Shown piece after piece: positions 1 through 5,838 of a DNA stretch of 6,044 bases. Origin of the DNA: Mucilaginibacter sp. (GTDB taxonomy: Bacteria > Bacteroidota > Bacteroidia > Sphingobacteriales > Sphingobacteriaceae); assembly GCA_025934475.1 (NCBI GenBank), contig JAICXZ010000219.1, forward strand, positions 1-6,044. The letters run 5' to 3'. The position numbers and the translations under genes are program-made. The notes beneath the pieces were generated by a model. That model saw only the letters and a list, made by a program, of their open reading frames with translations. It had not been told where the DNA came from and did not search any database. Each line of letters begins with the position of its first letter. Positions within the stretch are counted from its first letter, which is position 1.

Positions 1-151
1 AACGAACCAATGACTCGGTGTCGTCGGGATCAGCTTCAATGTCAGTTAACACAACAACCCTTAGCTTCGTTATGGGTTGTGCTGCCAGTTTCGCTGGCAT
101 ACCCAGCAGAATCGAGGCTGCGGTGAGTAGCAGTAAATAAATCTTTTTCAT
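1..151 (-). CDS. Secreted DUF1593 (nucleoside-hydrolase-like) protein, N-terminal part
   Basis: The gene starts at the ATG at 151-149 and leaves the window after 50 residues. Residues 1-25 form a Sec signal peptide: MKK, then a Leu/Ala-rich core, with probable cleavage near KLAA|QP. The mature start carries a strand-like RVVVLTD followed by IEADPDDTESLVR (about residues 38-50). That acidic motif is typical of DUF1593, also called the Sde182 nucleoside-hydrolase-like domain. In true nucleoside hydrolases a similar Asp cluster binds calcium and the ribose hydroxyls, so a secreted glycosidase or hydrolase role is inferred, not shown. It lies 83 bases after the kinase stop in the same direction, so it may be the last gene of the operon, may use its own promoter (candidate at 191-218), or both. 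The family call rests on the first 50 residues only; the catalytic domain and any binding module lie outside. Confidence 0.72.
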   Translation of the reverse strand, partial: MKKIYLLLLTAASILLGMPAKLAAQPITKLRVVVLTDIEADPDDTESLVR

Positions 152-176
152 ATGCCTGGTTTAATTTGGTTTATAA

Positions 177-193
177 TTGATGTTATCCATCAA
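177..193. repeat. 17-base dyad overlapping the predicted start of transcription
   Basis: The perfect inverted repeat TTGATG-N5-CATCAA has two 6-base arms (177-182 and 188-193) around a 5-base spacer. It overlaps the last bases of the candidate -7 box and the expected transcription start of the DUF1593 gene. It could be an operator or a small 5'-leader hairpin. It is short enough to arise by chance. Confidence 0.3.
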
Positions 194-218
194 ATTTAAA
201 TTCTCATCAAGCACAAAA
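191..218 (-). promoter_or_regulatory. Candidate Bacteroidetes-type promoter for DUF1593 gene
   Basis: Read on the minus strand, TAAATTTG (198-191) matches the Bacteroidetes -7 consensus TAnnTTTG exactly. A TTTTG (218-214) lies 15 bases upstream and could serve as the -33 box, although this spacing is shorter than usual. Transcription would start near 184, leaving a leader of about 33 bases before the ATG at 151. The sequence match is seen directly; promoter activity is inferred, and AT-rich gaps can give such matches by chance. Confidence 0.4.
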
Positions 219-234
219 TAGGGCTTATTCCCAA

Positions 235-1722
235 TTATGAGCCTGCAATCGCCTTCTTCCAGCCTTCATAGTATAACTGCACCTTGCCTTCGTTTGATGG
301 TGTGTATGTTGTTCTCTTCTGTTGCAGATTGCGTAAATCTTCAATGCTTTTGAAAACACCTGATTCCAAACCTGCAAGATAGGCCGCCCCCAATGCTGAT
401 ACATCTGCAATGCCGATATTAATTACTTTCTTGCCCAGCAAATCGGCAAGGAACTGCACGATAAATTGGTTCGAACTAATTCCCCCGTCAATCATGAGTT
501 GGTCTAAAAAAACACCGGCATCTTTCTCCATAGCCGTTATCACATCTTTTATTTGGTAGGGTATACTCTCTAAAGCAGCCCGCACAATATGGCTTTTGCC
601 TGTGCTGAATGTAAGTCCGGTTATCGATGCCTTTCTGCTCATGTCCCAATGCGGGGCGCCTAATCCGCTGAATGCGGGAACTAAATATACGCCACCGTTA
701 TCTGCTAAACTGGTGGCAATTGCCTCCGTTTCTTTGCTTTCGGTAAATATGTTCAGTTCATTCTTCAGCCATTCGATAGTAGCGCCGCAAGTAACTATCA
801 CGCCTTCCAGCGCATATTGAACGGTATCTCGTGTGCTCCAGCAAACAGTGCTCACCATGCCGTTATCGGAATATTGTACTTTGTCGCCAACGTTCATCAG
901 GATGGAGCAGCCGGTGCCGAGCGTTGCTTTTGCTGTGCCGGTACTAAAACAACCCTCGCCAAATGCGGCCGAATGAGAATCGCCTATCATTGCCGATATA
1001 GCAATTGGTTTCCCCAGTAATCGGTTAAAGTCAGTCTCGCCAAAATGATAGGAGGAAGGTTTACATTCAGGCAGATTTAACGTCGACAGGTTAAATAGCT
1101 CAAGCAGCTCATTATCCCAAGCGAGTGTGCTGAGATTGAAAAACATTGTCCTTGAAGCGTTGGTATAATCGGTACAATAGGATTCACCATCCGATAATTT
1201 ATAAAGCAACCATGTGTCGACTGTCCCAAAATAAGCTTCGCCCGAGTCAACAGCCTGCTTTATTTTATCTACATTTTCATAGAGCCAAATCAATTTGGTT
1301 CCAGAAAAATAAGGGTCAATAATCAAACCTGTTTTTTCTTTGATGGTCTGATCCAGGCCTTGCTTTTTCAGTCGTTCGCATATCTCTACCGACCGTTTGC
1401 ACTGCCACAAAACAGCATTGTATAAAGGTGTTCCCGTTTTATCCCAAACGATAAATGTCTCGCGCTGGTTCGATATGCCACAAGCTTTTATTTGCTTAAC
1501 ATCTCCGCCCTGGTCTTTAAAAGCCTGGATGCAGGATGATACCGAAGCCAGCGCGTTGTTTAATATTTCATCCGGTACCTGTTCTGCAAAACCATTGGTG
1601 TGATAGGACGTCAACGACTCAACAGATCTTGCGACAGCTTCGCCCTTTTCGTTAATCAAAAGCGTTTTAGTGCTGCTGGTGCCCTGATCAATAGCCAGTA
1701 TATATGAAGATATTGTAGTCAT
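235..1722 (-). CDS. Glycerol-kinase-like FGGY carbohydrate kinase, substrate uncertain
   Basis: This 495-residue protein has the normal length of a glycerol kinase and aligns with E. coli GlpK throughout. Visible motifs are the N-terminal phosphate loop DQGTSSTK (12-19), NQRET (85-89), WQC (106-108), FGGY signature 1 YFSGTKLIW (138-146), TDYTNASRTM (184-193), GTGC (269-272), FGGY signature 2 (365-385) and DGG (412-414). Of the glycerol contacts known in E. coli GlpK, the Arg/Glu pair (R87, E88), Trp (W106), Tyr (Y138) and catalytic Asp (D248) are kept. Gln246 is replaced by Ser249 and Phe270 by Ser273. The glycine-rich loop that binds fructose 1,6-bisphosphate in E. coli is absent. The protein should be an ATP-dependent cytoplasmic kinase of the imported compound; a homology-based label of glycerol kinase is likely but doubtful. 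Its ATG overlaps the permease stop (TAATG), and AAGGG (1733-1729) sits 6 bases upstream. Confidence 0.93.
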   Translation of the reverse strand: MTTISSYILAIDQGTSSTKTLLINEKGEAVARSVESLTSYHTNGFAEQVPDEILNNALASVSSCIQAFKDQGGDVKQIKACGISNQRETFIVWDKTGTPLYNAVLWQCKRSVEICERLKKQGLDQTIKEKTGLIIDPYFSGTKLIWLYENVDKIKQAVDSGEAYFGTVDTWLLYKLSDGESYCTDYTNASRTMFFNLSTLAWDNELLELFNLSTLNLPECKPSSYHFGETDFNRLLGKPIAISAMIGDSHSAAFGEGCFSTGTAKATLGTGCSILMNVGDKVQYSDNGMVSTVCWSTRDTVQYALEGVIVTCGATIEWLKNELNIFTESKETEAIATSLADNGGVYLVPAFSGLGAPHWDMSRKASITGLTFSTGKSHIVRAALESIPYQIKDVITAMEKDAGVFLDQLMIDGGISSNQFIVQFLADLLGKKVINIGIADVSALGAAYLAGLESGVFKSIEDLRNLQQKRTTYTPSNEGKVQLYYEGWKKAIAGS

Positions 1723-2708
1723 TATTCGCCCTTATTATTCGCTTTATCTATGATCACTGCTGCCAGAATTACCAGGCCCTTTACCACTTGTTGCCAGAAG
1801 GGAGAAACATTAAGCAGCACTAAGCCATTATTCAGCACACCAATGATAACCGCGCCCAGCACGGTACCTAATATTGTTCCCCGGCCACCTGAAAGTGAAG
1901 TTCCGCCAATCACGACAGCAGCTATAGAGTCGAGTTCGTAGCCAACTCCAGCATTAGGTTGCGCTGCATCCAGCCTGGAGGTTACTATAAGTCCCCCTAC
2001 GGCTGCCAAAGCTCCGGCGATAGTATACACGGCTATTTTTACCCGGTTGATGTTGATGCCAGAAAGCCGGGCTGCGTTTTCATTGCCGCCAATAGCATAA
2101 ATGTAACGCCCGATTTTTGTTTTGTTGGTGACAAGGATTGCCGCTATCACAACCACGCCAGAAATCCACACAGGTAACGGTATACCAAGGAACCAACCAG
2201 TGCCCAGATAGGAAAAATTGCGCTCAAGCCCGGTAATAGGAAAACCTTTGGTCCATAGCATCGTCAAGCCTCTGGCAATCGTGAGCATAGCTAGCGTGGC
2301 CACAAACGGCGGTACTTTAAACCGGGTGATCGTCCATCCGTTAAACCAGCCCAGCACCGATCCAACCAATATTCCAGCAAGACAAGCCCCCAGGATGGTA
2401 AAACCCATATATAAGTTGAAAGAAGAAAACTCTACACCATTTTTTAGCAGACCTGCCGTTATGGCACCACCCAAAGCCAGGATAGAACCAACAGAAAGAT
2501 CGATGCCGGCCATCAGCACCACCAGAGTCATGCCAGTTGATATGCAGATATTTACCGAGATCTGGCGCATTACATTCCATACATTGGTAACAGTCAGAAA
2601 CTTATCTGACAGCAAACTAATGATGGCACAAAGCACAAAAAGCGCTATCAGCGGCTGCAGTTTGGCCAGTTGTTGTTTGTAATCTTTTGTTGTGGTCGTC
2701 GCCTGCAT
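1722..2708 (-). CDS. RbsC-like sugar ABC transporter permease (CUT2 family)
   Basis: This 328-residue inner-membrane protein belongs to the ribose/xylose-type permease family and has the usual length. After a short polar N-terminus it shows about eight to ten hydrophobic segments, starting near residues 17-34. Family motifs are plain: AGIDLSVGS (67-75), PPFVATLAML (133-142), IGGNENAARLSGI (206-218, the cytoplasmic loop expected to contact the ATPase), and YELDSIAAVVIGGTSLSGG (257-275). A homodimer would form the channel, with the ATPase at 2708-4216 and the binding protein at 4867-5826 as partners. The ATG overlaps the ATPase stop by one base (TAATG), and its own stop overlaps the kinase start in the same way, so translation of the three genes is probably coupled. 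The family cannot by itself tell the sugar carried. No defects are seen. Confidence 0.95.
   Translation of the reverse strand: MQATTTTKDYKQQLAKLQPLIALFVLCAIISLLSDKFLTVTNVWNVMRQISVNICISTGMTLVVLMAGIDLSVGSILALGGAITAGLLKNGVEFSSFNLYMGFTILGACLAGILVGSVLGWFNGWTITRFKVPPFVATLAMLTIARGLTMLWTKGFPITGLERNFSYLGTGWFLGIPLPVWISGVVVIAAILVTNKTKIGRYIYAIGGNENAARLSGININRVKIAVYTIAGALAAVGGLIVTSRLDAAQPNAGVGYELDSIAAVVIGGTSLSGGRGTILGTVLGAVIIGVLNNGLVLLNVSPFWQQVVKGLVILAAVIIDKANNKGE
1729..1733 (-). promoter_or_regulatory. Shine-Dalgarno-like site of the kinase
   Basis: AAGGG on the minus strand lies 6 bases before the kinase ATG at 1722, inside the last codons of the permease gene. It supports that start and suggests coupled translation at the TAATG junction. 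Confidence 0.5.
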
Positions 2709-4216
2709 TAATGGTTTGTTTTTGGTATAGCTTCTGAAAGTATCTTGTCTTCGGTGGCTTCATCGGTGGATAGTTCGGCTGTAATACAGCCTTCGCACAT
2801 CACCAGTATCCGGTCGGCAATGGCGAGTATCTCGGGCATTTCTGAGGATACAACTATGATGCCCATACCTCCATCCGCCAACTGCATAATCAGCTTATAT
2901 ATCTCAGTTTTTGCGTGTATATCAATACCGCGCGTCGGTTCATCGAGCATTAAAACAGAAGGTTTTGTGGCCAGCCATTTCGCCAAGACGATCTTCTGCT
3001 GATTGCCGCCACTGAGATTTTTAACCAGTTGCTTTTGCGACGATGTTTTAATGCGAAGGTCTCCGATATATTTTCCGGCGAGTGATGCTTCCTTGCCATC
3101 ATCCAACATTCCACCAGTTTGCAAATTATGAAGCGTGGTGATGCTGATATTCTGTTTAACATTGAGTCCCAAAACAAGGCCATCCTTTTTCCTGTCCTCT
3201 GGTACCAAGGCAATGCCTGCCTTAATTGCATCGGCAGGAGAGGAGAATTGGTGTTTTTTCCGGTTGATCGAGATAGACCCCGTAGCTTCATTTGCATGAA
3301 GGCCGAAAATCGTCTCAAGCAGTTCCGTACGGCCAGCACCCATTAAGCCAAATATGCCAAGTACTTCTCCGCGATGAAGATTAAAGGAGACGTCTTTTAA
3401 TAACTTTGTATCCTTGCTGCCTTCTTTGAGCAAGGAAAGTTCGCTTACTGCTAATAATTCTCCAGCGGCTGCCTTCTGACCATTTTTTTGCGCAAGGATG
3501 ATTTCGCGCCCAACCATCTTTTGGATAAGTCCGTCGTGCCCGATGCCTTTCATTTCGCCCGATTCGATGAACTTGCCGTCCCTTAACACGCTGTAACGGT
3601 CGGCAATCGTGAACAATTCATCAAGCTTGTGTGAGATGTAAACAATTACCTTGCCTTCATCCTTTAGGCCAGTAATAATGTCGAACAGTACTTTTACTTC
3701 TTTATCGCCTATGGCCGATGTTGGTTCGTCCATGATAATCGCCTCGGCATTGTATAAAAGCGCTTTGGCGATCTCAACTACTTGCTGTTGCCCAACTTTA
3801 AGATCGGCCACCATCGCATCCGGACTAACATCAAGCTTTAATCGGGTAAGCAATTCCTGCGTTTTTTGGCGCATTGCCTTTTTATCAAGCAGACCAAAAG
3901 GAGTTGTAATTTCGGAACCCAGGAAAATGTTTTCGGTTACAGAAAGATGCGGTACCAGGTTTAGCTCCTGGTGGATAATGGCAATGCCTTTGGCCTGCGC
4001 ATCTTTGGTGTTTTTGAAACGAACGGGTTCACCTTTAAAGATGATCTGCCCTTCATAATCAGTATAAACACCCGAAAGTATTTTCATCAGGGTGGATTTA
4101 CCAGCCCCGTTTTCGCCAATAATCGCATTCACTTTCCCCGCATGCAGTTCAAGACATACCTTGTCCAGCGCGGTAACGCCTGAAAAACTTTTGGATATGT
4201 TGTCAGCAATAAGCAA
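2708..4216 (-). CDS. RbsA-like sugar ABC transporter ATPase with two nucleotide-binding domains, TTG start
   Basis: This 502-residue protein holds two fused ABC domains, as in RbsA/MglA/XylG. Domain 1 has Walker A GENGAGKST (34-42), Q-loop Gln83, signature LKVGQQQ (139-145), Walker B IIMDEPTS (160-167) and switch His196. Domain 2 has the degenerate Walker A GLMGAGRTE (290-298, Arg in place of Lys), the PEDRKKDGL motif (339-347), signature LSGGNQQ (401-407) and Walker B LMLDEPTRG (422-430), with SSEMPE where the switch His would be. Such asymmetry is normal in this family, where domain 2 is usually catalytically weak. The start is a TTG at 4216: an in-frame stop lies only 18 bases upstream with no ATG or GTG between, and the next in-frame ATG falls after Walker A. 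It follows the DUF2291 stop by 18 bases and overlaps the permease start. Confidence 0.95.
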   Translation of the reverse strand: MLIADNISKSFSGVTALDKVCLELHAGKVNAIIGENGAGKSTLMKILSGVYTDYEGQIIFKGEPVRFKNTKDAQAKGIAIIHQELNLVPHLSVTENIFLGSEITTPFGLLDKKAMRQKTQELLTRLKLDVSPDAMVADLKVGQQQVVEIAKALLYNAEAIIMDEPTSAIGDKEVKVLFDIITGLKDEGKVIVYISHKLDELFTIADRYSVLRDGKFIESGEMKGIGHDGLIQKMVGREIILAQKNGQKAAAGELLAVSELSLLKEGSKDTKLLKDVSFNLHRGEVLGIFGLMGAGRTELLETIFGLHANEATGSISINRKKHQFSSPADAIKAGIALVPEDRKKDGLVLGLNVKQNISITTLHNLQTGGMLDDGKEASLAGKYIGDLRIKTSSQKQLVKNLSGGNQQKIVLAKWLATKPSVLMLDEPTRGIDIHAKTEIYKLIMQLADGGMGIIVVSSEMPEILAIADRILVMCEGCITAELSTDEATEDKILSEAIPKTNH

Positions 4217-4234
4217 GGTTATCGTGTTTTGTCG

Positions 4235-4870
4235 TTAATGTATGGTTTGGACTGCGACCGGTATTGCTTCAATTTGTGACAAATTCAAATGCGCTTTATT
4301 TAGTTCGATAGCGCTGGTAAAAGTCACATCGTCGCCCACTTTTAATTGTTTTACCACTGGCAATACTTTAACCCTGATGATCTTATTGATCTCGGCCGAG
4401 ACATTGTTAAAGTCCATGGTATTATTGAAATCGTTGATGTTGACCATCCCGCTGGCATCCCTCACCGCATTGCCAAATATGAAAAGGGTAGCGATTTTGA
4501 TTTTTTGATCCGGAAGTCTAGTGATTGATAATGTTATATCGTCTTCCCCAATGGCTTTAACGTTTCCTTTTCCCTGGATAAGGAAATAGCGCAGATTGCC
4601 TATCCCCAGTGCATGTGAATACTTATCGAACGCCTGTCGGGGATTCGAAGAGAGCATAGGTATCAGCGTGTCAATATCGACAGCGTTGTGAAGGCCCGGC
4701 GTCAACTTTTTGGTCCAGAAATTCTCTGCATACTTTGCTGCATCGAAAGTTTTAGCAGATTGCTCAGCTTTAACTTCGTCAAGCTTTTTGAAGTACACCG
4801 ATTTGTAGGCAACCAAGATAAAGACAATTGCTGCAATTGCGTATTTAAGCACACTTTTACCCATTGTCAT
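4235..4870 (-). CDS. DUF2291 family membrane-anchored periplasmic protein
   Basis: This 211-residue protein has one N-terminal hydrophobic segment (about residues 8-23) after a Lys-containing start and then a soluble, probably periplasmic domain. The segments AENFW (48-52), SHALGIGNLRYFLIQGKG (85-102), IRVKVLPVVK (165-174) and the C-terminal IEAIPVAV (200-207) resemble DUF2291, a family of predicted periplasmic proteins found beside sugar ABC transporters. The function is unknown. Many relatives are called lipoproteins, but this one has no cysteine at all, so it must be held by its uncleaved N-terminal helix. It lies between binding protein and ATPase, which suggests a job in the transporter. 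The ATG at 4870 overlaps the upstream stop as ATGA. A second ATG at 4864 (giving 209 residues) has AAGGA at the better distance of 6 bases and may be the true start. Confidence 0.85.
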   Translation of the reverse strand: MTMGKSVLKYAIAAIVFILVAYKSVYFKKLDEVKAEQSAKTFDAAKYAENFWTKKLTPGLHNAVDIDTLIPMLSSNPRQAFDKYSHALGIGNLRYFLIQGKGNVKAIGEDDITLSITRLPDQKIKIATLFIFGNAVRDASGMVNINDFNNTMDFNNVSAEINKIIRVKVLPVVKQLKVGDDVTFTSAIELNKAHLNLSQIEAIPVAVQTIH

Positions 4871-5826
4871 TCCTTTTTACCGTAACCAGTATAATCGTTT
4901 ACATTTTCCTGTGTAACCAGCTCAACTTCTACAGGCATCTTTTTCGGGAAATCGCGTTTGCCTTTAAAATATTCGTCAGCATACATGGCAGCTGTTTTGG
5001 CTATCACTTTCGGAAACTGCATGCCGGTAGCCAATATCTTTTTAGCCTGAATGGATTCGATGACGTCTTGTGCGCCATCAAAACCAAAAACCTTCACGTC
5101 ATTAGCCTTACCTGCAGCTACAAGCGCCTGGTAAGCACCCGAGGCCATCGCATCGTTGCCGCAAAAAACGCCGTTAATATCGGGGTGCGCCTGTAATATC
5201 GATTCCATCACTTCCATCGCCTTGTTGCGGTCGAAATCGGCGCTTTGCTGAGCTACCATTGTTAAGCCGGGAAAAAAGTCGACAACGCTGTGAAAACCTT
5301 TTGACCGGTTCCAGGTATTGTTATCGCCCACCAGTCCGAGAATTTCGACATACTTGCCGCGCTTATTCATCTTTTCGACAAAATATTTCCCGATCGCAAC
5401 GCAGCCCGAATAACTGTCTGATAATATTTGTGAGGTGGCCGCATCCACTGAATTTACCTCGCGATCCATGCAAAAAACGGGTATTCCGGCAGATTTGGCT
5501 TCTTGTACATTGCTCACCGATCCATCAGCATCGGTTGGGTTGAATAATATGGCATTGTAACCAGCGCTTATCGCATTTTCAAAGTTATCGGCCTCAACAG
5601 AAGTGTTGTTCTGAGAGTCGAATATCTTGGTTTCATATCCCAGGGCCTGAGCCTGCGCTGCGGCTGTTTGCGCCAGTACGACAAACCAGGGGTTATTGAG
5701 CGTTGAAACGATGACGGCTATCTTTTTGTGCTTGCCCGATCCGGCATGATTGCCGCAACTGCAAAGTAGGAGCATCAGCACAAACAGGCAGGCAACAAAA
5801 GGTTTTATGGCAAACGAATGCTTCAT
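4867..5826 (-). CDS. RbsB-like periplasmic sugar-binding lipoprotein of an ABC importer
   Basis: This 319-residue protein is a pentose/hexose-type substrate-binding protein. Its signal peptide ends in the lipobox LCSC (21-24), so Cys24 should be lipidated. The following GNHAGSGKHKK lacks the acidic residues that tend to send Bacteroidetes lipoproteins to the cell surface, so periplasmic facing is inferred. The mature part closely resembles E. coli RbsB: IVSTLNNPWF (39-48), FNPTDADG (95-102), MDRE (120-123), NRSKGF (173-178), ADFDR (196-200), CGNDAMASGA (222-231), FGFDG (247-251) and ATGMQFP (266-272). By alignment the ribose ligands N13, F16, N64, D89, R90, R141, F164, N190, F214, D215 and Q235 all have counterparts, while F15 is replaced by Trp47. 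A ribose-like pentose or related small sugar is therefore likely. AGGA lies 6 bases before the ATG, and the transketolase stop is 12 bases upstream. Confidence 0.93.
   Translation of the reverse strand: MKHSFAIKPFVACLFVLMLLLCSCGNHAGSGKHKKIAVIVSTLNNPWFVVLAQTAAAQAQALGYETKIFDSQNNTSVEADNFENAISAGYNAILFNPTDADGSVSNVQEAKSAGIPVFCMDREVNSVDAATSQILSDSYSGCVAIGKYFVEKMNKRGKYVEILGLVGDNNTWNRSKGFHSVVDFFPGLTMVAQQSADFDRNKAMEVMESILQAHPDINGVFCGNDAMASGAYQALVAAGKANDVKVFGFDGAQDVIESIQAKKILATGMQFPKVIAKTAAMYADEYFKGKRDFPKKMPVEVELVTQENVNDYTGYGKKE
4871..4875 (-). promoter_or_regulatory. Shine-Dalgarno-like site that bears on the DUF2291 start
   Basis: AAGGA on the minus strand lies directly against the ATG at 4870 but 6 bases before the ATG at 4864. 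The spacing favours the second ATG; the ATGA overlap with the binding-protein stop favours the first. It is embedded in the last codons of the binding-protein gene. Confidence 0.45.
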
Positions 5827-5832
5827 TTTCTA

Positions 5833-5836
5833 TCCT
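5833..5836 (-). promoter_or_regulatory. Shine-Dalgarno-like site of the binding protein
   Basis: AGGA on the minus strand sits 6 bases before the ATG at 5826, within the 12-base gap after the transketolase stop. It supports that start. Confidence 0.5.
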
Positions 5837-5838
5837 GG

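Larger units (their letters stand above)
152..234 (-). other. Intergenic gap between kinase and DUF1593 gene
   Basis: This 83-base AT-rich gap is the longest non-coding stretch in the window. It holds a promoter-like pair of boxes and a short dyad, listed separately. I see no GC-rich stem followed by a T-run on the minus strand, so there is no evident intrinsic terminator after the kinase and read-through into the DUF1593 gene is possible. Confidence 0.6.

Noticed and set aside
83..99. Inverted repeat TGCCAG-N5-CTGGCA
   Set aside because: It lies inside the signal-peptide coding region, has only a 6-base stem and no T-run, and is best explained by Ala/Leu codons.
152..234. Possible intrinsic terminator after the kinase
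   Set aside because: The only stem found is 6 bases with low GC content and is not followed by a T-run on the minus strand.
225..410. A 61-codon minus-strand frame at the 3' end of the kinase
   Set aside because: It overlaps the kinase coding end in another frame and has no domain or ribosome site.
235..1722. Firm assignment as GlpK glycerol kinase
   Set aside because: The overall match is strong, but two glycerol-contact positions are changed, no glycerol facilitator or glycerol-3-phosphate dehydrogenase gene is nearby, and the operon encodes a ribose-type importer.
2341..2580. Alternative-frame minus-strand frame inside the permease (and a similar one at 2950-3339 inside the ATPase)
   Set aside because: Both lie within genes whose motifs are continuous in the main frame; there is no sign of a frameshift.
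2218..2682. A 154-codon open frame on the plus strand, the longest of several opposite the real genes
   Set aside because: It lies wholly antisense to the well-supported permease, shows no recognisable domain, and arises from the codon pattern of the minus-strand gene. The other plus-strand frames were dropped for the same reason.
2708..4216. Degenerate second ATPase domain as evidence of a damaged gene
   Set aside because: The Arg in the second Walker A and the missing switch His are normal features of RbsA/MglA-type proteins.
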